NCBI RefSeq assembly: GCF_021502575.1
Contig: NZ_JAKFGN010000001.1
Coordinates: 1,302,001-1,366,000, forward strand
Origin: Bradyrhizobium sp. G127
GTDB taxonomy: Bacteria > Pseudomonadota > Alphaproteobacteria > Rhizobiales > Xanthobacteraceae
DNA: 64,000 bases
Direction of reading: 5' to 3'
Below are positions 32,072 to 41,409 of this stretch, piece by piece (the first letter of the stretch is position 1; each line of letters begins with the position of its first letter). The position numbers and the translations under genes are program-made. A model generated the notes under the pieces. It was given only the letters and a program-made list of their open reading frames with translations. It ran no database searches and was not told the DNA's origin.

Positions 32072-34273
32072 TTAGCGGGCGAGAACGATCGAGACTTGGA
32101 TTTTTCCGCGCGTGCGCAACACCTCGAGCGATACATCGTCGGCCTGGCGTCTCACCCGCAAATCCACGCTGGACTCTCCGAGCTGAAGATTGCGCAGAAT
32201 GACTTCGTTCAGAAATGCGGGCAGTCGTGGATTGCGCAAGCGAATCTCGCCGCGCTCGGGATCGAATTCGAGACCGAGTGCAGCTTCGAGTAATGTAAAC
32301 GGTGTCGCGCTTGCCCATGCCTGTGGCGCGCAGGCGACTGGATAAAGTGTCGGCCCCTGACGACGTTCGCGCTGGAAACCGCAAAACAATTCCGGCAATC
32401 GCCGAAGATCCATATAGGTTGCAGCGTCAAACAGGCCCTTGAACACCTGTTCGACCGAATGCTTCAGACCGTAACGTGCAAGACCGAGGACGATCAGTGC
32501 ATTGTCATGCGGCCAGATCGAGCCGTCGTGATAGGACATCGGATTATAGCGGGCCTCACCGCGCGCCACCGTGCGGATGCCCCAGCCCGAAAAGAAGTGA
32601 GGCCGCAGTAAATCCGCGGCGACCATGCGTGCGTGATCCTCGCGGGCGATGCCGGTGAACAGAACCTGACCGGCATTGGATGTTTTGACTTTGCATTGCT
32701 TCTTGGCACCGTCGAGCGCCAAAGCATAGGTGCCAAGTTCATCGCACCAGAAAGCCTGCTCGAAGCGCTCTGCAAGAATCTGCGCTTCGGCTTCAAGATT
32801 CGTTGCCCTGTCCATGAAGCCGAGGCGCCGTGCGGAGCATGCGGCCAGTTTCTTGCCGGCAAAGACGTAACCTTGAACTTCGGCGAGAGCGATATATCCC
32901 TCGGCGAGCTTGCCATCGGCGTGGAAGATGGCGTCGAACGAGTCCTTCCATCCCTGGTTGGCGAGGCCTTGCTCGGAAGCGCGCTTATACTCGACGAAGC
33001 CATCCCGGTCGGGATCTCCAGGCCCGTCAATCCATCGCAAGGCTGCTTCGATGGCGGGCCAGAGTTCTCGTAGCGTTTCCTCGTCGCCAGTCCGCTCGAC
33101 ATAGAGGCCAGCAAGAAGCACGAACAGCGGCGTGGAATCGACGCTGCCGTAGTATTTTCCGAATGGCACTTCGCGCAGCGCAGCCATCTCTCCGCCCCGC
33201 ATCTCATGCAGGATTTTCCCGGGTTCAGCGTCGGCAAGCGGATCGACCGCCGTTGCTTGATGGGTCGCCAGCCGCTTGAGGACGCTGCGTGCAATGCGCG
33301 GATCGATCCATAGCATCTGCAGCGCCGCAATGAGGGCGTCGCGGCCGAATGTGGTCGAGTACCATGGAATTCCGGCGTAGGGATAACGCCCTTCCGGCGT
33401 TTGCGTCATCAGCATATTCAGGTCGGCGCTTGCCTGGCAAAGCACCTCATTGAAGATATTGTTGGATGTTTCGATGGTGGTTGCGCCAGCCGTGGACTGC
33501 CGCATCTCCCGGCGGTGAGCCAGCAGGCCGCGGAAAAATGGAACTGGCTTGTATGAGGCAGGCTTGTTGCAAGACACGGCCACAAACAGCGAGATCGTCT
33601 GTTGGGGCGCCAGATCCAGATGATAGGTCGCGCGATTTACCGCCAGATGCGATGGAGCGGGATCGAAATAAAGTGCGGTGCTCCGAGGTCTTTCGTCGAG
33701 CCCGATATACTCAAAGAGTACGTCCGTCGGATCACTCACCCGGCCGCCGCCCACGCCACGCCTCGGGCGTTTCTCGCCACGGACCTCAAACAAATCCGCA
33801 AAGTCGCTGTCGAACAGCAAGGCAAGACTGAAGCTGGCGCTGCGTTCGCCGTGGTTTTGCAGTCCGATCCGCTGATAGGCAGTGTCGCGCCACAGAAAGA
33901 TCGTTCGCACAATGTGCAGCATGTCCTTTCGCAGTACGATCTGTCCGTTACGAAAGATGTCCGGATTGGTAAGATCGACGGTCAGCGACGAGTTGTCATC
34001 GCGTAAATTGGAGCCGAGCAGCAGGGGCTGCATATCGTTCAGCAGCAGTTCGAGGCGTGCGAGATAGCGGGTGTCGGCGTTGAAGAGCCCGTCGGGACCG
34101 CCGACGGATGCGCCGATGTCGCCGTGGCTGTCGAGCACCACGAAGGTGTCGTCGTGTTTCAGTGCCCGGCGCGGGCGCGCCGCGGGGCCGGTCATCGGAA
34201 TATAGAACGGCGATTCTGTAACGCTTTCTATGTCACGAATCGTCGTTATTTCGGTGACGGCTTCGATTGCCAT
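32072..34273 (-). CDS. Amylo-alpha-1,6-glucosidase-type glycogen debranching protein
   Basis: The 733 residues have an N-terminal debranching-enzyme domain (about 20-230; FYIPMTGPAARPRRALKHDD, DGLFNADTRYLARLEL) and a C-terminal six-hairpin glycosidase domain (about 255-700; GIPWYSTTFGRDALIAALQML, WPAIEAALRWIDGPGDPDRDGF, SYHDGSIWPHDNALIVLG). It probably trims or debranches a storage or compatible-solute glucan. No signal peptide, so cytoplasmic. Together with the ABC, PRC-barrel and MFS genes it lies downstream of a stress-type promoter. The exact substrate is not determined. Confidence 0.88.
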   Translation of the reverse strand: MAIEAVTEITTIRDIESVTESPFYIPMTGPAARPRRALKHDDTFVVLDSHGDIGASVGGPDGLFNADTRYLARLELLLNDMQPLLLGSNLRDDNSSLTVDLTNPDIFRNGQIVLRKDMLHIVRTIFLWRDTAYQRIGLQNHGERSASFSLALLFDSDFADLFEVRGEKRPRRGVGGGRVSDPTDVLFEYIGLDERPRSTALYFDPAPSHLAVNRATYHLDLAPQQTISLFVAVSCNKPASYKPVPFFRGLLAHRREMRQSTAGATTIETSNNIFNEVLCQASADLNMLMTQTPEGRYPYAGIPWYSTTFGRDALIAALQMLWIDPRIARSVLKRLATHQATAVDPLADAEPGKILHEMRGGEMAALREVPFGKYYGSVDSTPLFVLLAGLYVERTGDEETLRELWPAIEAALRWIDGPGDPDRDGFVEYKRASEQGLANQGWKDSFDAIFHADGKLAEGYIALAEVQGYVFAGKKLAACSARRLGFMDRATNLEAEAQILAERFEQAFWCDELGTYALALDGAKKQCKVKTSNAGQVLFTGIAREDHARMVAADLLRPHFFSGWGIRTVARGEARYNPMSYHDGSIWPHDNALIVLGLARYGLKHSVEQVFKGLFDAATYMDLRRLPELFCGFQRERRQGPTLYPVACAPQAWASATPFTLLEAALGLEFDPERGEIRLRNPRLPAFLNEVILRNLQLGESSVDLRVRRQADDVSLEVLRTRGKIQVSIVLAR

Positions 34274-34330
34274 TCTCGACCTCGAAGTGGTTCAGGGGTG
34301 AGCGTTCCCGCCCGAAAATGGGCCGGGTAT

Positions 34331-36091
34331 TCATGCAGCGTGCCTTGCGAGGCGATCCATCTCCCGTGTCACAAGTTCACTGTAAGGCCCTTGACTCTGC
34401 ATCAGACGATCGGGCGGGCCGTCTTCAATAATGCGGCCCGACTGGAGCATGACGACCCGGTCAAAGTTGCGCAGCGTCGCGAGCCGGTGCGCAATCGCGA
34501 TCACGGTTCGCCCACGCATCAGCCGTGATAGCGCTTCCCGGATGGCTTCCTCGGATTCACTGTCCAGCGCCGCTGTCGCTTCGTCGAGCAGGAGAATCGG
34601 AGCGTCTTTCAGGAACGCGCGTGCGATGGCAATACGCTGACGCTGGCCGCCCGACAATTTGAGGCCGCGATCTCCGACCAAGGTGTTCAATCCATCCGGA
34701 AGATCTTCGACGAAATCGCAGCGCGCTGCAATCGCGGCGCGCAGAACTTCATCGTCGGTCGCCGTCGGGCGACCATAACGGATATTCTCCATAATCGAGC
34801 GCTGGAACAGGGAGATGTCCTGCGGCACGACGGATATCGCCTCGCGCAGGCTTTGCTGTGTGATCCGCGAAACATCCTGGCCATCAATGCTGATGCCGCC
34901 TTGCTGCACGTCGTAGAATCTTTGCAGCAGGGTGAAGAGGGTCGACTTTCCGCCACCGGACTGGCCAACAAGTCCAACCCGTTGGCCAGGGTTAAGCCGG
35001 AGGCTGAATTTCTCGAACACCTGCATGCCGCCGGGATAGCCGAAGGAAATGTCGTTGAAGGCGATGGCTGAGCCGGCTTTCACCAGCGGTTCGGCGTCGG
35101 GATGGTCGCGCAGTTCGTGCGGCACGAGGAGGGTCGCGGTAGCTTCCGACAACCTCGCGACATGCTGTGTGACATCGACGAGCGCCACGGCCAGATCGCG
35201 TGTGGCATTCAGGATGGAAAGGCCCAGCGTGCAGACAAGTACGACGTCGCCTGTGGTGGCGTGACCCTGCTGCCAAAGCCTGAGCGCCCAGCCGAGCAGT
35301 CCGATCGTCAGGACAACGGTGATGGCGGCATGTGTGAGCCGCAGCACTTCAAGATAACGCAGGCTACGGCCTCTGGCGGTCAGCTCGCGGTTGACGGTCG
35401 CATCGAAGCGTTCATGTTCGTAGTCCAGACCACCGAACGCCCGGACTAGCGACATATTATTGATAACGTCTACCATCTCGCCGTCCACGGCGGCGGCTTT
35501 GTCCGCGAAGTCATCGTGCAGCGGCTTCCCTGCGGCGGCGATGCGGAACATGGCGAGCACCACGATGCCTGCGATAACCGTCAAGCCGGCCGCCATTGGC
35601 AGGCTGACGGTTCCAATCAGCGCGATGGCGGCGAAGGTCGCGATGCACGGCGGCATCACATTCCAGACGAACATGTTTTCGAGAGTGAACACCGCGTTGG
35701 AGGTCGCGGTAATGCGGCTGGTAAGCATCCCCGGTAGCCTGTCGGAGAAGTAGCTTGGTGCATGTCCCGTCAGGTGACGGAAAATATCTCGGCGTAAATC
35801 TCCGGTCACACCAACGAATGTGAAGCTCGCGATCCAGCTTGCAATTCGCCACAGGAAATTATCGGCGGCAATAAGAGCCACGAGAAAACCGAATGCCAGC
35901 CATACATCGTTGTGGGTTGGGCCGGCAGAGAGGCCATCGACCAAGTACTTGACGCTGTATTGTGTGCCTACGGAGCAAGCAACGGCTGCTCCGACTGTAG
36001 TCACTATCGCAACGTGAGCGGCTGTCCGCTGGCGGAGATAACGCAGCACGAAAGCAAACGGATGATGAGCGTATCCGGAGAGATTGTCCAT
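34331..36091 (-). CDS. ABC transporter with fused membrane and ATPase domains
   Basis: A half-transporter of 586 residues: six-helix exporter domain (about 20-310) followed by an ATPase domain with the P-loop GQSGGGKST (about 372-380), signature LSGGQRQRIAIARAF and Walker B APILLLDEATAALD, plus an H-loop in AIAHRLATL. The type is lipid A/peptide/polysaccharide exporter-like (MsbA/MdlB); the substrate is unknown. It is the first gene of the minus-strand run and divergent from a glycosyltransferase. Confidence 0.9.
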   Translation of the reverse strand: MDNLSGYAHHPFAFVLRYLRQRTAAHVAIVTTVGAAVACSVGTQYSVKYLVDGLSAGPTHNDVWLAFGFLVALIAADNFLWRIASWIASFTFVGVTGDLRRDIFRHLTGHAPSYFSDRLPGMLTSRITATSNAVFTLENMFVWNVMPPCIATFAAIALIGTVSLPMAAGLTVIAGIVVLAMFRIAAAGKPLHDDFADKAAAVDGEMVDVINNMSLVRAFGGLDYEHERFDATVNRELTARGRSLRYLEVLRLTHAAITVVLTIGLLGWALRLWQQGHATTGDVVLVCTLGLSILNATRDLAVALVDVTQHVARLSEATATLLVPHELRDHPDAEPLVKAGSAIAFNDISFGYPGGMQVFEKFSLRLNPGQRVGLVGQSGGGKSTLFTLLQRFYDVQQGGISIDGQDVSRITQQSLREAISVVPQDISLFQRSIMENIRYGRPTATDDEVLRAAIAARCDFVEDLPDGLNTLVGDRGLKLSGGQRQRIAIARAFLKDAPILLLDEATAALDSESEEAIREALSRLMRGRTVIAIAHRLATLRNFDRVVMLQSGRIIEDGPPDRLMQSQGPYSELVTREMDRLARHAA

Positions 36092-36293
36092 AAAACCTCT
36101 TATTTATCGCTGGAGGCGTCGAGAATGCAAAACCCTGCAAAGGGAGTCGGCCCTCCAGCATAGGACTGTCGGTCAACGACGCTCATTGTTTCGCCACCGT
36201 TGTGCAAAAGTCTCTCCGTTGGCTGTCCGAAAATCTGATCGACTGAAATGGCGTGAACAAGACAAGGCTGTGGAGGGAATGCGCACCTGCAAA

Positions 36294-36318
36294 GGAACTT
36301 CGCATTTGCGAAAACGTT
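36294..36318 (+). promoter_or_regulatory. EcfG-type general-stress promoter, near-symmetric
   Basis: GGAAC, exactly 16 bases, CGTT: a perfect match to the alphaproteobacterial general-stress consensus, about 70 bp before the glycosyltransferase ATG. The reverse strand also reads GGAAC-N16-AGTT (one base off), pointing to the ABC transporter gene, so the region may be a divergent stress promoter. Confidence 0.65.
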
Positions 36319-36387
36319 CCGCTGTTGCGCTCCAACAGGAATTAGTCCGAACAATTTGTTCATGCATGAGCGAAGGGAGACGATGAA

Positions 36388-37455
36388 ATGCGAATTGCAC
36401 AGGTTGCTCCGTTAACTGAAGCGGTTCCGCCCAAGCTCTATGGAGGTACCGAGCGGGTGGTACATTGGCTGACGGAGGAGTTGGTCTCTCTCGGGCATGA
36501 CGTCACCCTGTTCGCTAGCGGAGATTCCGAGACGTCGGCAAAGCTGGATGCAACCTGGCCGAAAGCGCTACGCCTCGACGGCTCGATCCGCGATCCCAAT
36601 GCTCTGCATATGGTGATGCTCGAACGGGTCCGCCGGAAATGCGATGATGAGGAATTCGACTTTTTGCATTTTCACCTCGACTATTATCCCTTTTCGCTGT
36701 TCGCGCGGCAGCCAACCCCATTTCTGACCACTTTACATGGCCGGCTCGACCTGCCGGAGCATCAGCCGGTGTTCAATACGTTTTCCTCGGTTCCGGTGAT
36801 TTCCATATCGAATGCGCAGAGACGTCCGGTGCCGCAGGCCAACTGGCTACGAACCATTCATCATGGGCTTCCGGAAAAGCTGCTGACACCGCAGCCGGTG
36901 ACGCCGAGCTATCTGGCCGTGCTTGGCCGGATCGCCCCTGAAAAGGGAGTGGATACTGCGATCAAGATCGCAGTCCGGTGCGGCATTCCGCTCCGCATCG
37001 CTGCGAAAGTCGATCGCGCCGATCAGGATTATTATGATGAGGTCATCAAGCCGCTGATGAATCATCCGCTCGTCGAATATATCGGCGAGATCGCCGATCA
37101 TGAAAAGTCGAGTTTTCTCAGCGGGGCACTTGGATTGTTGCTGCCGATCAACTGGCCTGAACCGTTTGGCCTTGTCATGATTGAAGCGATGGCGTGCGGG
37201 GCTCCGGTCATTGCCTTCAACCGTGGATCGGTGCCGGAAATTATCGACGAAGGGGTTACAGGCTTTGTGGTGGAGGATGAACTCAGCGCGATCGCAATCG
37301 TTGATCGATTGGCGCATATGGATCGCATGGTCATTCGTAAGAGATTTGAGCAGCGTTTCACCGCACGGCGGATGGCACTGGATTATCTCGCGGCTTACCA
37401 GGAACTAACGGAAACGGCGACGCCGCGAATGCGGCTGGTTAGCAGTGCGGAATAG
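36388..37455 (+). CDS. Glycosyltransferase family 4 protein
   Basis: A retaining GT-B glycosyltransferase of 355 residues. The start MRIAQVAPLTEAVPPKLYGGTERVV has the GGxER acceptor loop; the donor site contains the E-x7-E motif in EPFGLVMIEAMACGAPVIA (about 255-273). It is upstream of the polysaccharide locus, oriented opposite to most of it, and has its own stress-type promoter. Sugar and acceptor are not determined. Confidence 0.88.
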   Translation: MRIAQVAPLTEAVPPKLYGGTERVVHWLTEELVSLGHDVTLFASGDSETSAKLDATWPKALRLDGSIRDPNALHMVMLERVRRKCDDEEFDFLHFHLDYYPFSLFARQPTPFLTTLHGRLDLPEHQPVFNTFSSVPVISISNAQRRPVPQANWLRTIHHGLPEKLLTPQPVTPSYLAVLGRIAPEKGVDTAIKIAVRCGIPLRIAAKVDRADQDYYDEVIKPLMNHPLVEYIGEIADHEKSSFLSGALGLLLPINWPEPFGLVMIEAMACGAPVIAFNRGSVPEIIDEGVTGFVVEDELSAIAIVDRLAHMDRMVIRKRFEQRFTARRMALDYLAAYQELTETATPRMRLVSSAE

Positions 37456-37469
37456 GCAGGCGTCATTAC

Positions 37470-37883
37470 TCAGGATGACGAATTACCCTTAATCTTCTTG
37501 CATGACGTTGATCCTGTTGATGACAGTTGGACTACGCGTGGGACTGATGTGGCCTGCAAGAGGTCCTTGCGAGTCAGAAAGCGCAGGGTGTTCTGAGGGT
37601 AGGCGTCGCAGAACGTGGAGAGTGTGGTTGCGGTTGCCGAGATACTGTCCTGTTTCGGTATCACGGCGATCCCGCCATCTCTCAGAATATATGCATCTCT
37701 GACATTCGACATGCTGGTTGTGGCCAAACAAACCTTGAACAGGTTTTGATAAGCTTGTGGGGGGAGCGTGAGGTCACCACCGAGATTTCCCAAGAGATAG
37801 TCGCGACTCTTGCTGCAGCTCTCGGCATGAAGGGGCGTGATGATCAATGCGGACAATATGGTCGCTGCAGCGAACATCTTCAT
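37470..37883 (-). CDS. Exported hypothetical protein
   Basis: The 137 residues start with a signal peptide (MKMFAAATILSALIITPLHA, cleavage after HAES region). The mature protein contains a Rap1a/Tai-like pattern: a cysteine after the signal, YLLGNLGGDLTLPPQAY, FCDAYPQNTL and CKK near the end. Family not certain. The gene sits two bases after the stop-side of the neighbouring glycosyltransferase gene in the same direction, so it is probably co-transcribed. Confidence 0.6.
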   Translation of the reverse strand: MKMFAAATILSALIITPLHAESCSKSRDYLLGNLGGDLTLPPQAYQNLFKVCLATTSMSNVRDAYILRDGGIAVIPKQDSISATATTLSTFCDAYPQNTLRFLTRKDLLQATSVPRVVQLSSTGSTSCKKIKGNSSS

Positions 37884-37884
37884 G

Positions 37885-39120
37885 TCAGCGGCCCATAGAG
37901 ACCTTCCGCGGCATGCTGTCTTTCCGGTGCATTTGGCTCTCGAATGGCTTTTCCGTCATTGTTTTGAAGACAGTATTCTCCTTGGATGGAGGCAGACCGT
38001 AAGTCTCCGAAGCGCAACGTTCCCAAGACAGCGAACGGGCATGCGCCGAGGCGCCGGAAGCAAGAATGCAGCGGGTATCGTTGTCCTCCGCCATTTCCAC
38101 CAGCGCTCGCGCGATAGCATCGGGGAAGGGTTCAGCAAGGAATCCTGTCTCGTCGGCGAGAACGGCATCAGGAACGCCGCCGATCGCTGTGCCGACGCTC
38201 GGCAGGCCGGCAGCTGCGGCTTCGAGATAGACCAGGCCGAAACCCTCCACTCGTCCGGCGGGGTCCGGCACGCCCGTCAGGCAAAAGAAATCGCTCGCAC
38301 CGTAAATGTCACGGATAGCCTCGTTCGGAAGTGAACCAAGAAGATGAATATTGCAGTCTGACGTTTCGACCATGTCGCGGAATTCGCCCACATAGTCGGC
38401 CTCGCCATTCGGACCGACCACCAGCCAGACGATACTATGACGCAATTTCTCAGGGAGACTGGAGAGTGCCGCAAGCGTCATGTGGTGTCCCTTGCGGCGT
38501 GTGAGCCGGGCAACGGTAACCATGACGATCTTGTCTCGGGCGATACCATATGCTTTCCGGGTTTCGTCGCGACTGGCGCGCGGCCCGAACCAGAAATCGG
38601 ACACGCCGAGCGGAATTGCGTGGATTCGCTTGGGCTCGATCGAGAAGCGGCTGTGGAACAGGTCGCGGGTATAACGACTGTTCGCAGCGATCTCAGTCCG
38701 AGGCCCAAAAACGTCCGTGGCGTGGATTGCCAGGCGCTTGAGGCGTGTTTGCGTTTCGTTGATCTCTGTGCCGTGGACCGTCATAAGCAAGCGGGCCTTC
38801 GTCCGGCGTCGCGAAAGCGCTACAGGAATGAAAAACGGCCAATCGGCCGCGTGGACAATATCGTAATCCTCCAGCCTTACGCGGTCGCGCGCGAGAAATA
38901 TCTTGGCTGGAAGATCCCGCGCCGAATGCAGCCCTCCGTGAAAGCGCTGAAGATGAAAGGGGAACGATCCAGACTCTGTCTGCGACACTTCCGAATAATC
39001 AGGAGCAACCACTGTTATTTTTGCACCAAGGCCCGCGGCAGCGGTGGCAATTTCGCGTGCATAGGTGCCTATGCCGCCTGTTGCGGGGGCGAATTCGCTG
39101 GTCAGCATCAAGATGTTCAT
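37885..39120 (-). CDS. Glycosyltransferase family 4 protein (exopolysaccharide)
   Basis: A 411-residue GT-B enzyme. The N-terminus MNILMLTSEFAPATGGIGTYARE carries the GGIG acceptor loop; the donor domain has MVTVARLTRRKGH and the E-x7-E motif in VEGFGLVYLEAAAAGLPSVG (about 305-324). It probably adds one sugar of the repeat unit. It is followed closely by the small exported protein and lies 21 bp after the next glycosyltransferase gene. Confidence 0.88.
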   Translation of the reverse strand: MNILMLTSEFAPATGGIGTYAREIATAAAGLGAKITVVAPDYSEVSQTESGSFPFHLQRFHGGLHSARDLPAKIFLARDRVRLEDYDIVHAADWPFFIPVALSRRRTKARLLMTVHGTEINETQTRLKRLAIHATDVFGPRTEIAANSRYTRDLFHSRFSIEPKRIHAIPLGVSDFWFGPRASRDETRKAYGIARDKIVMVTVARLTRRKGHHMTLAALSSLPEKLRHSIVWLVVGPNGEADYVGEFRDMVETSDCNIHLLGSLPNEAIRDIYGASDFFCLTGVPDPAGRVEGFGLVYLEAAAAGLPSVGTAIGGVPDAVLADETGFLAEPFPDAIARALVEMAEDNDTRCILASGASAHARSLSWERCASETYGLPPSKENTVFKTMTEKPFESQMHRKDSMPRKVSMGR

Positions 39121-39141
39121 GGAGCTTCCCCGACCGGTCGA

Positions 39142-40419
39142 TTAATAGATTTGCGAGTTCGTGGTCATGCCTCGCATGTTCTGGATTTCCTGATGATATC
39201 GAAAGACCCGCGCAAGCTGCGTTCCTGGTGTAAACGTCCTGATGCTGGCGGCTATGCGAGATGAGTCCATGTCGTCTTTGGCAATTAAATCACGAACCTC
39301 GATGAATCGCTGCGCGAGCCGATGCGCCATGTCCGTTCCTGATTCACTGCGCGGTACCAGATACCCGCTCTCGCCACCCCGGATGACTGCTTCAAGTTGA
39401 GGAAGGTGCATAGCGACGACAGGACGTCCGACGGCCAACGTTTCCAGAACAAAGCGCGGCATTCCCTCAAATTCCGAGGTGAGAATGCCCGCATGGGCCT
39501 GAGCCAGAGTGGAGGCCATGCCAGCCGCATCCTTGAATCCATGGCGTATGGTGATGTCTTCGATCTCACCAAATTCGGTGAACCGGTGCGGATCGCTGGT
39601 TCCGATGTAATGAAACTCGACTTTGCCCTGCATCAATTGCTGCAGCCGAGCGATGGTCCGGAACATTAGAGGAGGATCCTTGAACTCGTCCAGCCGGCCA
39701 GCAAACACAATGCGGAACGTTGTCGTATCCCGCGGCAAGGGCTGCGGCTTGAAGATATCGGTGTTGACCCAAGTCCATAGCGTATCGATCTTCTCTTTCT
39801 GTCGCGGATAGGTCTTCTGAAGTCGCTCGGTAATGTAAGGATTAACGCAGAGAAACTTGGCACTTGTCGCCATTGCAAAGCGTTCCCCGGCGTTGTGGAC
39901 AAATGAGTATTTCCTCAATAGGGAATCCATCTGGAGTTTCGGCGCTCCTTCGCCGTGGAGCATCTGGACGAAGGGCAGGCGCAGGACGGCGGGAAGCCAC
40001 GAGAATTCCACGCGACGCAGGTCAATCGAGCAACGTCGCGCTCGGATCAATTTCGAAATCGTTCCGAAATGGCGCAACAGCGCCATAAAGAATTGCCCGG
40101 TCAGCGATGTCCGGATGCTGCGGGCAGCTTCCCTTGCCTGGTGGTCCGAGTAGTGGAGAATTGGCAGAAAGTCGAAGTTGCGGCCTCGAAAGGTGAGTTT
40201 GTGAACTTCCCCAAGGCTTAGATCGCCGACCGAATCAACTCCGATGAAAAGCAGATCTGTATCGGTTGGGTGAAACGTAATGAAATCCCTGATGTAAGTT
40301 TCCAGGCCGCCAACCTTCTCTCCGCGCGGATCAAACGGATGAATCAGGCAGATCTGATAATGCGACCGGGCGTGGCCTGTATTCCTTGCTCGCTGCGCAA
40401 GTGTCAGTGTTGATGTCAT
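39142..40419 (-). CDS. Glycosyltransferase family 4 protein (exopolysaccharide)
   Basis: From the ATG at 40419 it has 425 residues. It contains GGLETYIRDF near the N-terminus, FRIVFAGRLDEFKDPP at the start of the donor domain and SEFEGMPRFVLETLAVGRPVVA with the E-x7-E pair (about 325-345). The frame is open upstream, but this ATG overlaps the stop of the WecG-type gene (ATGA), giving translational coupling. Confidence 0.87.
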   Translation of the reverse strand: MTSTLTLAQRARNTGHARSHYQICLIHPFDPRGEKVGGLETYIRDFITFHPTDTDLLFIGVDSVGDLSLGEVHKLTFRGRNFDFLPILHYSDHQAREAARSIRTSLTGQFFMALLRHFGTISKLIRARRCSIDLRRVEFSWLPAVLRLPFVQMLHGEGAPKLQMDSLLRKYSFVHNAGERFAMATSAKFLCVNPYITERLQKTYPRQKEKIDTLWTWVNTDIFKPQPLPRDTTTFRIVFAGRLDEFKDPPLMFRTIARLQQLMQGKVEFHYIGTSDPHRFTEFGEIEDITIRHGFKDAAGMASTLAQAHAGILTSEFEGMPRFVLETLAVGRPVVAMHLPQLEAVIRGGESGYLVPRSESGTDMAHRLAQRFIEVRDLIAKDDMDSSRIAASIRTFTPGTQLARVFRYHQEIQNMRGMTTNSQIY

Positions 40420-41210
40420 GCCGCTTTCCTTATCCGTGCCGTGACAATTTGGGGAAGAATGCGGGCGACCAGCCCGGGAACGATCGCCACGCAACGGGCG
40501 TAGCGAGGTCCCAGCCTGCGAGGGCTGTGGAGCATTCGCCATGCCCATTCGAGACCTATCTTCTGTGTGATTTCTGGTGCGCGATCCTGCGTGTGGGCGA
40601 TGAAGTCCAGCGCAGCGCCAATGCAAAGAAATCCGACACCCGGGACTTCATCCAGGCAGCGCGCGGCGAAGATCTCTTGTTTCGGAGCGCCCAGCGCAAC
40701 GAAGCAGAGCCTTGCGCCGGAGATCCGAATCTCATGGATCGCTCGGTCAGCTTCATCTGAGTATGGATCGAAATTGGCACGAGGTGAGTATGAGCCGACA
40801 ATCTCTAATCCCTGGAATCTTTCCGACAATCGTCGCCTTGTTCGATGCAGCGTGAGATTGTTGGAGCCTAGGAAGAAAACGGGAATTCCGTTTTGGCCGG
40901 CTTGCTCGCAAACCGGTTCGACGAGATCGGCACCGGTGGTGCGCTCGATGTGGTTTCCCGCAAGACGTCCGAGAACAACGATGGGAAATCCATCGGCGGT
41001 GACGAAGCGGGCGCGGCGATAAGCCGCGCGAAATTCGGGATGGTTTTGCAGTTGCGCGACATGGTCGAGATTGAGTGTGTAGACGCTAAAGCTGTCACCG
41101 CTTTGCGTCGCTGCCAAAATTGAAGACACCGCCTCTGACATCGATGGGATGTTGATGGCGACGCCGTCTACGGTGAGATTATCCTGTTGTCGCGTCTGCG
41201 AGTCCAGCAT
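40416..41210 (-). CDS. WecG/TagA/CpsF-family glycosyltransferase
   Basis: Family members transfer N-acetylmannosamine(uronate) or similar residues to a lipid-linked sugar. From the ATG at 41210 it has 264 residues with the family blocks NLDHVAQLQNHPEFR, FVTADGFPIVVLGR, GNHIERTTGADL, FLGSNNLTL and LCFVALGAPKQEIFA. The frame is open further upstream, but the chosen start gives the usual length. It starts the minus-strand set of three glycosyltransferases and is divergent from the GH10 gene. Confidence 0.9.
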   Translation of the reverse strand: MLDSQTRQQDNLTVDGVAINIPSMSEAVSSILAATQSGDSFSVYTLNLDHVAQLQNHPEFRAAYRRARFVTADGFPIVVLGRLAGNHIERTTGADLVEPVCEQAGQNGIPVFFLGSNNLTLHRTRRRLSERFQGLEIVGSYSPRANFDPYSDEADRAIHEIRISGARLCFVALGAPKQEIFAARCLDEVPGVGFLCIGAALDFIAHTQDRAPEITQKIGLEWAWRMLHSPRRLGPRYARCVAIVPGLVARILPQIVTARIRKAA

Positions 41211-41409
41211 GCCGATCCCCTGATGACATTGCGGTCGAGGTACGCTTGCACAAACAATGCGCCCATCTGACGATGAACAATACGTTCGAAGATTTCTTCT
41301 CTTCAAAACGCGTCGTCACGAAATCGCACCATTGCGACGCAACGATGGCGTTGCGTCCGAACAGTTCGGTGGCGATGAAATTAATTCATTCTCTTGATGG
41401 AGATCTGTC

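Noticed and set aside
34284-34308. GGAAC upstream of the debranching gene as a second EcfG promoter
   Set aside because: The -35-like GGAAC is there on the minus strand, but at 16-17 bases spacing the sequence is CTTC/TTCG, not CGTT.
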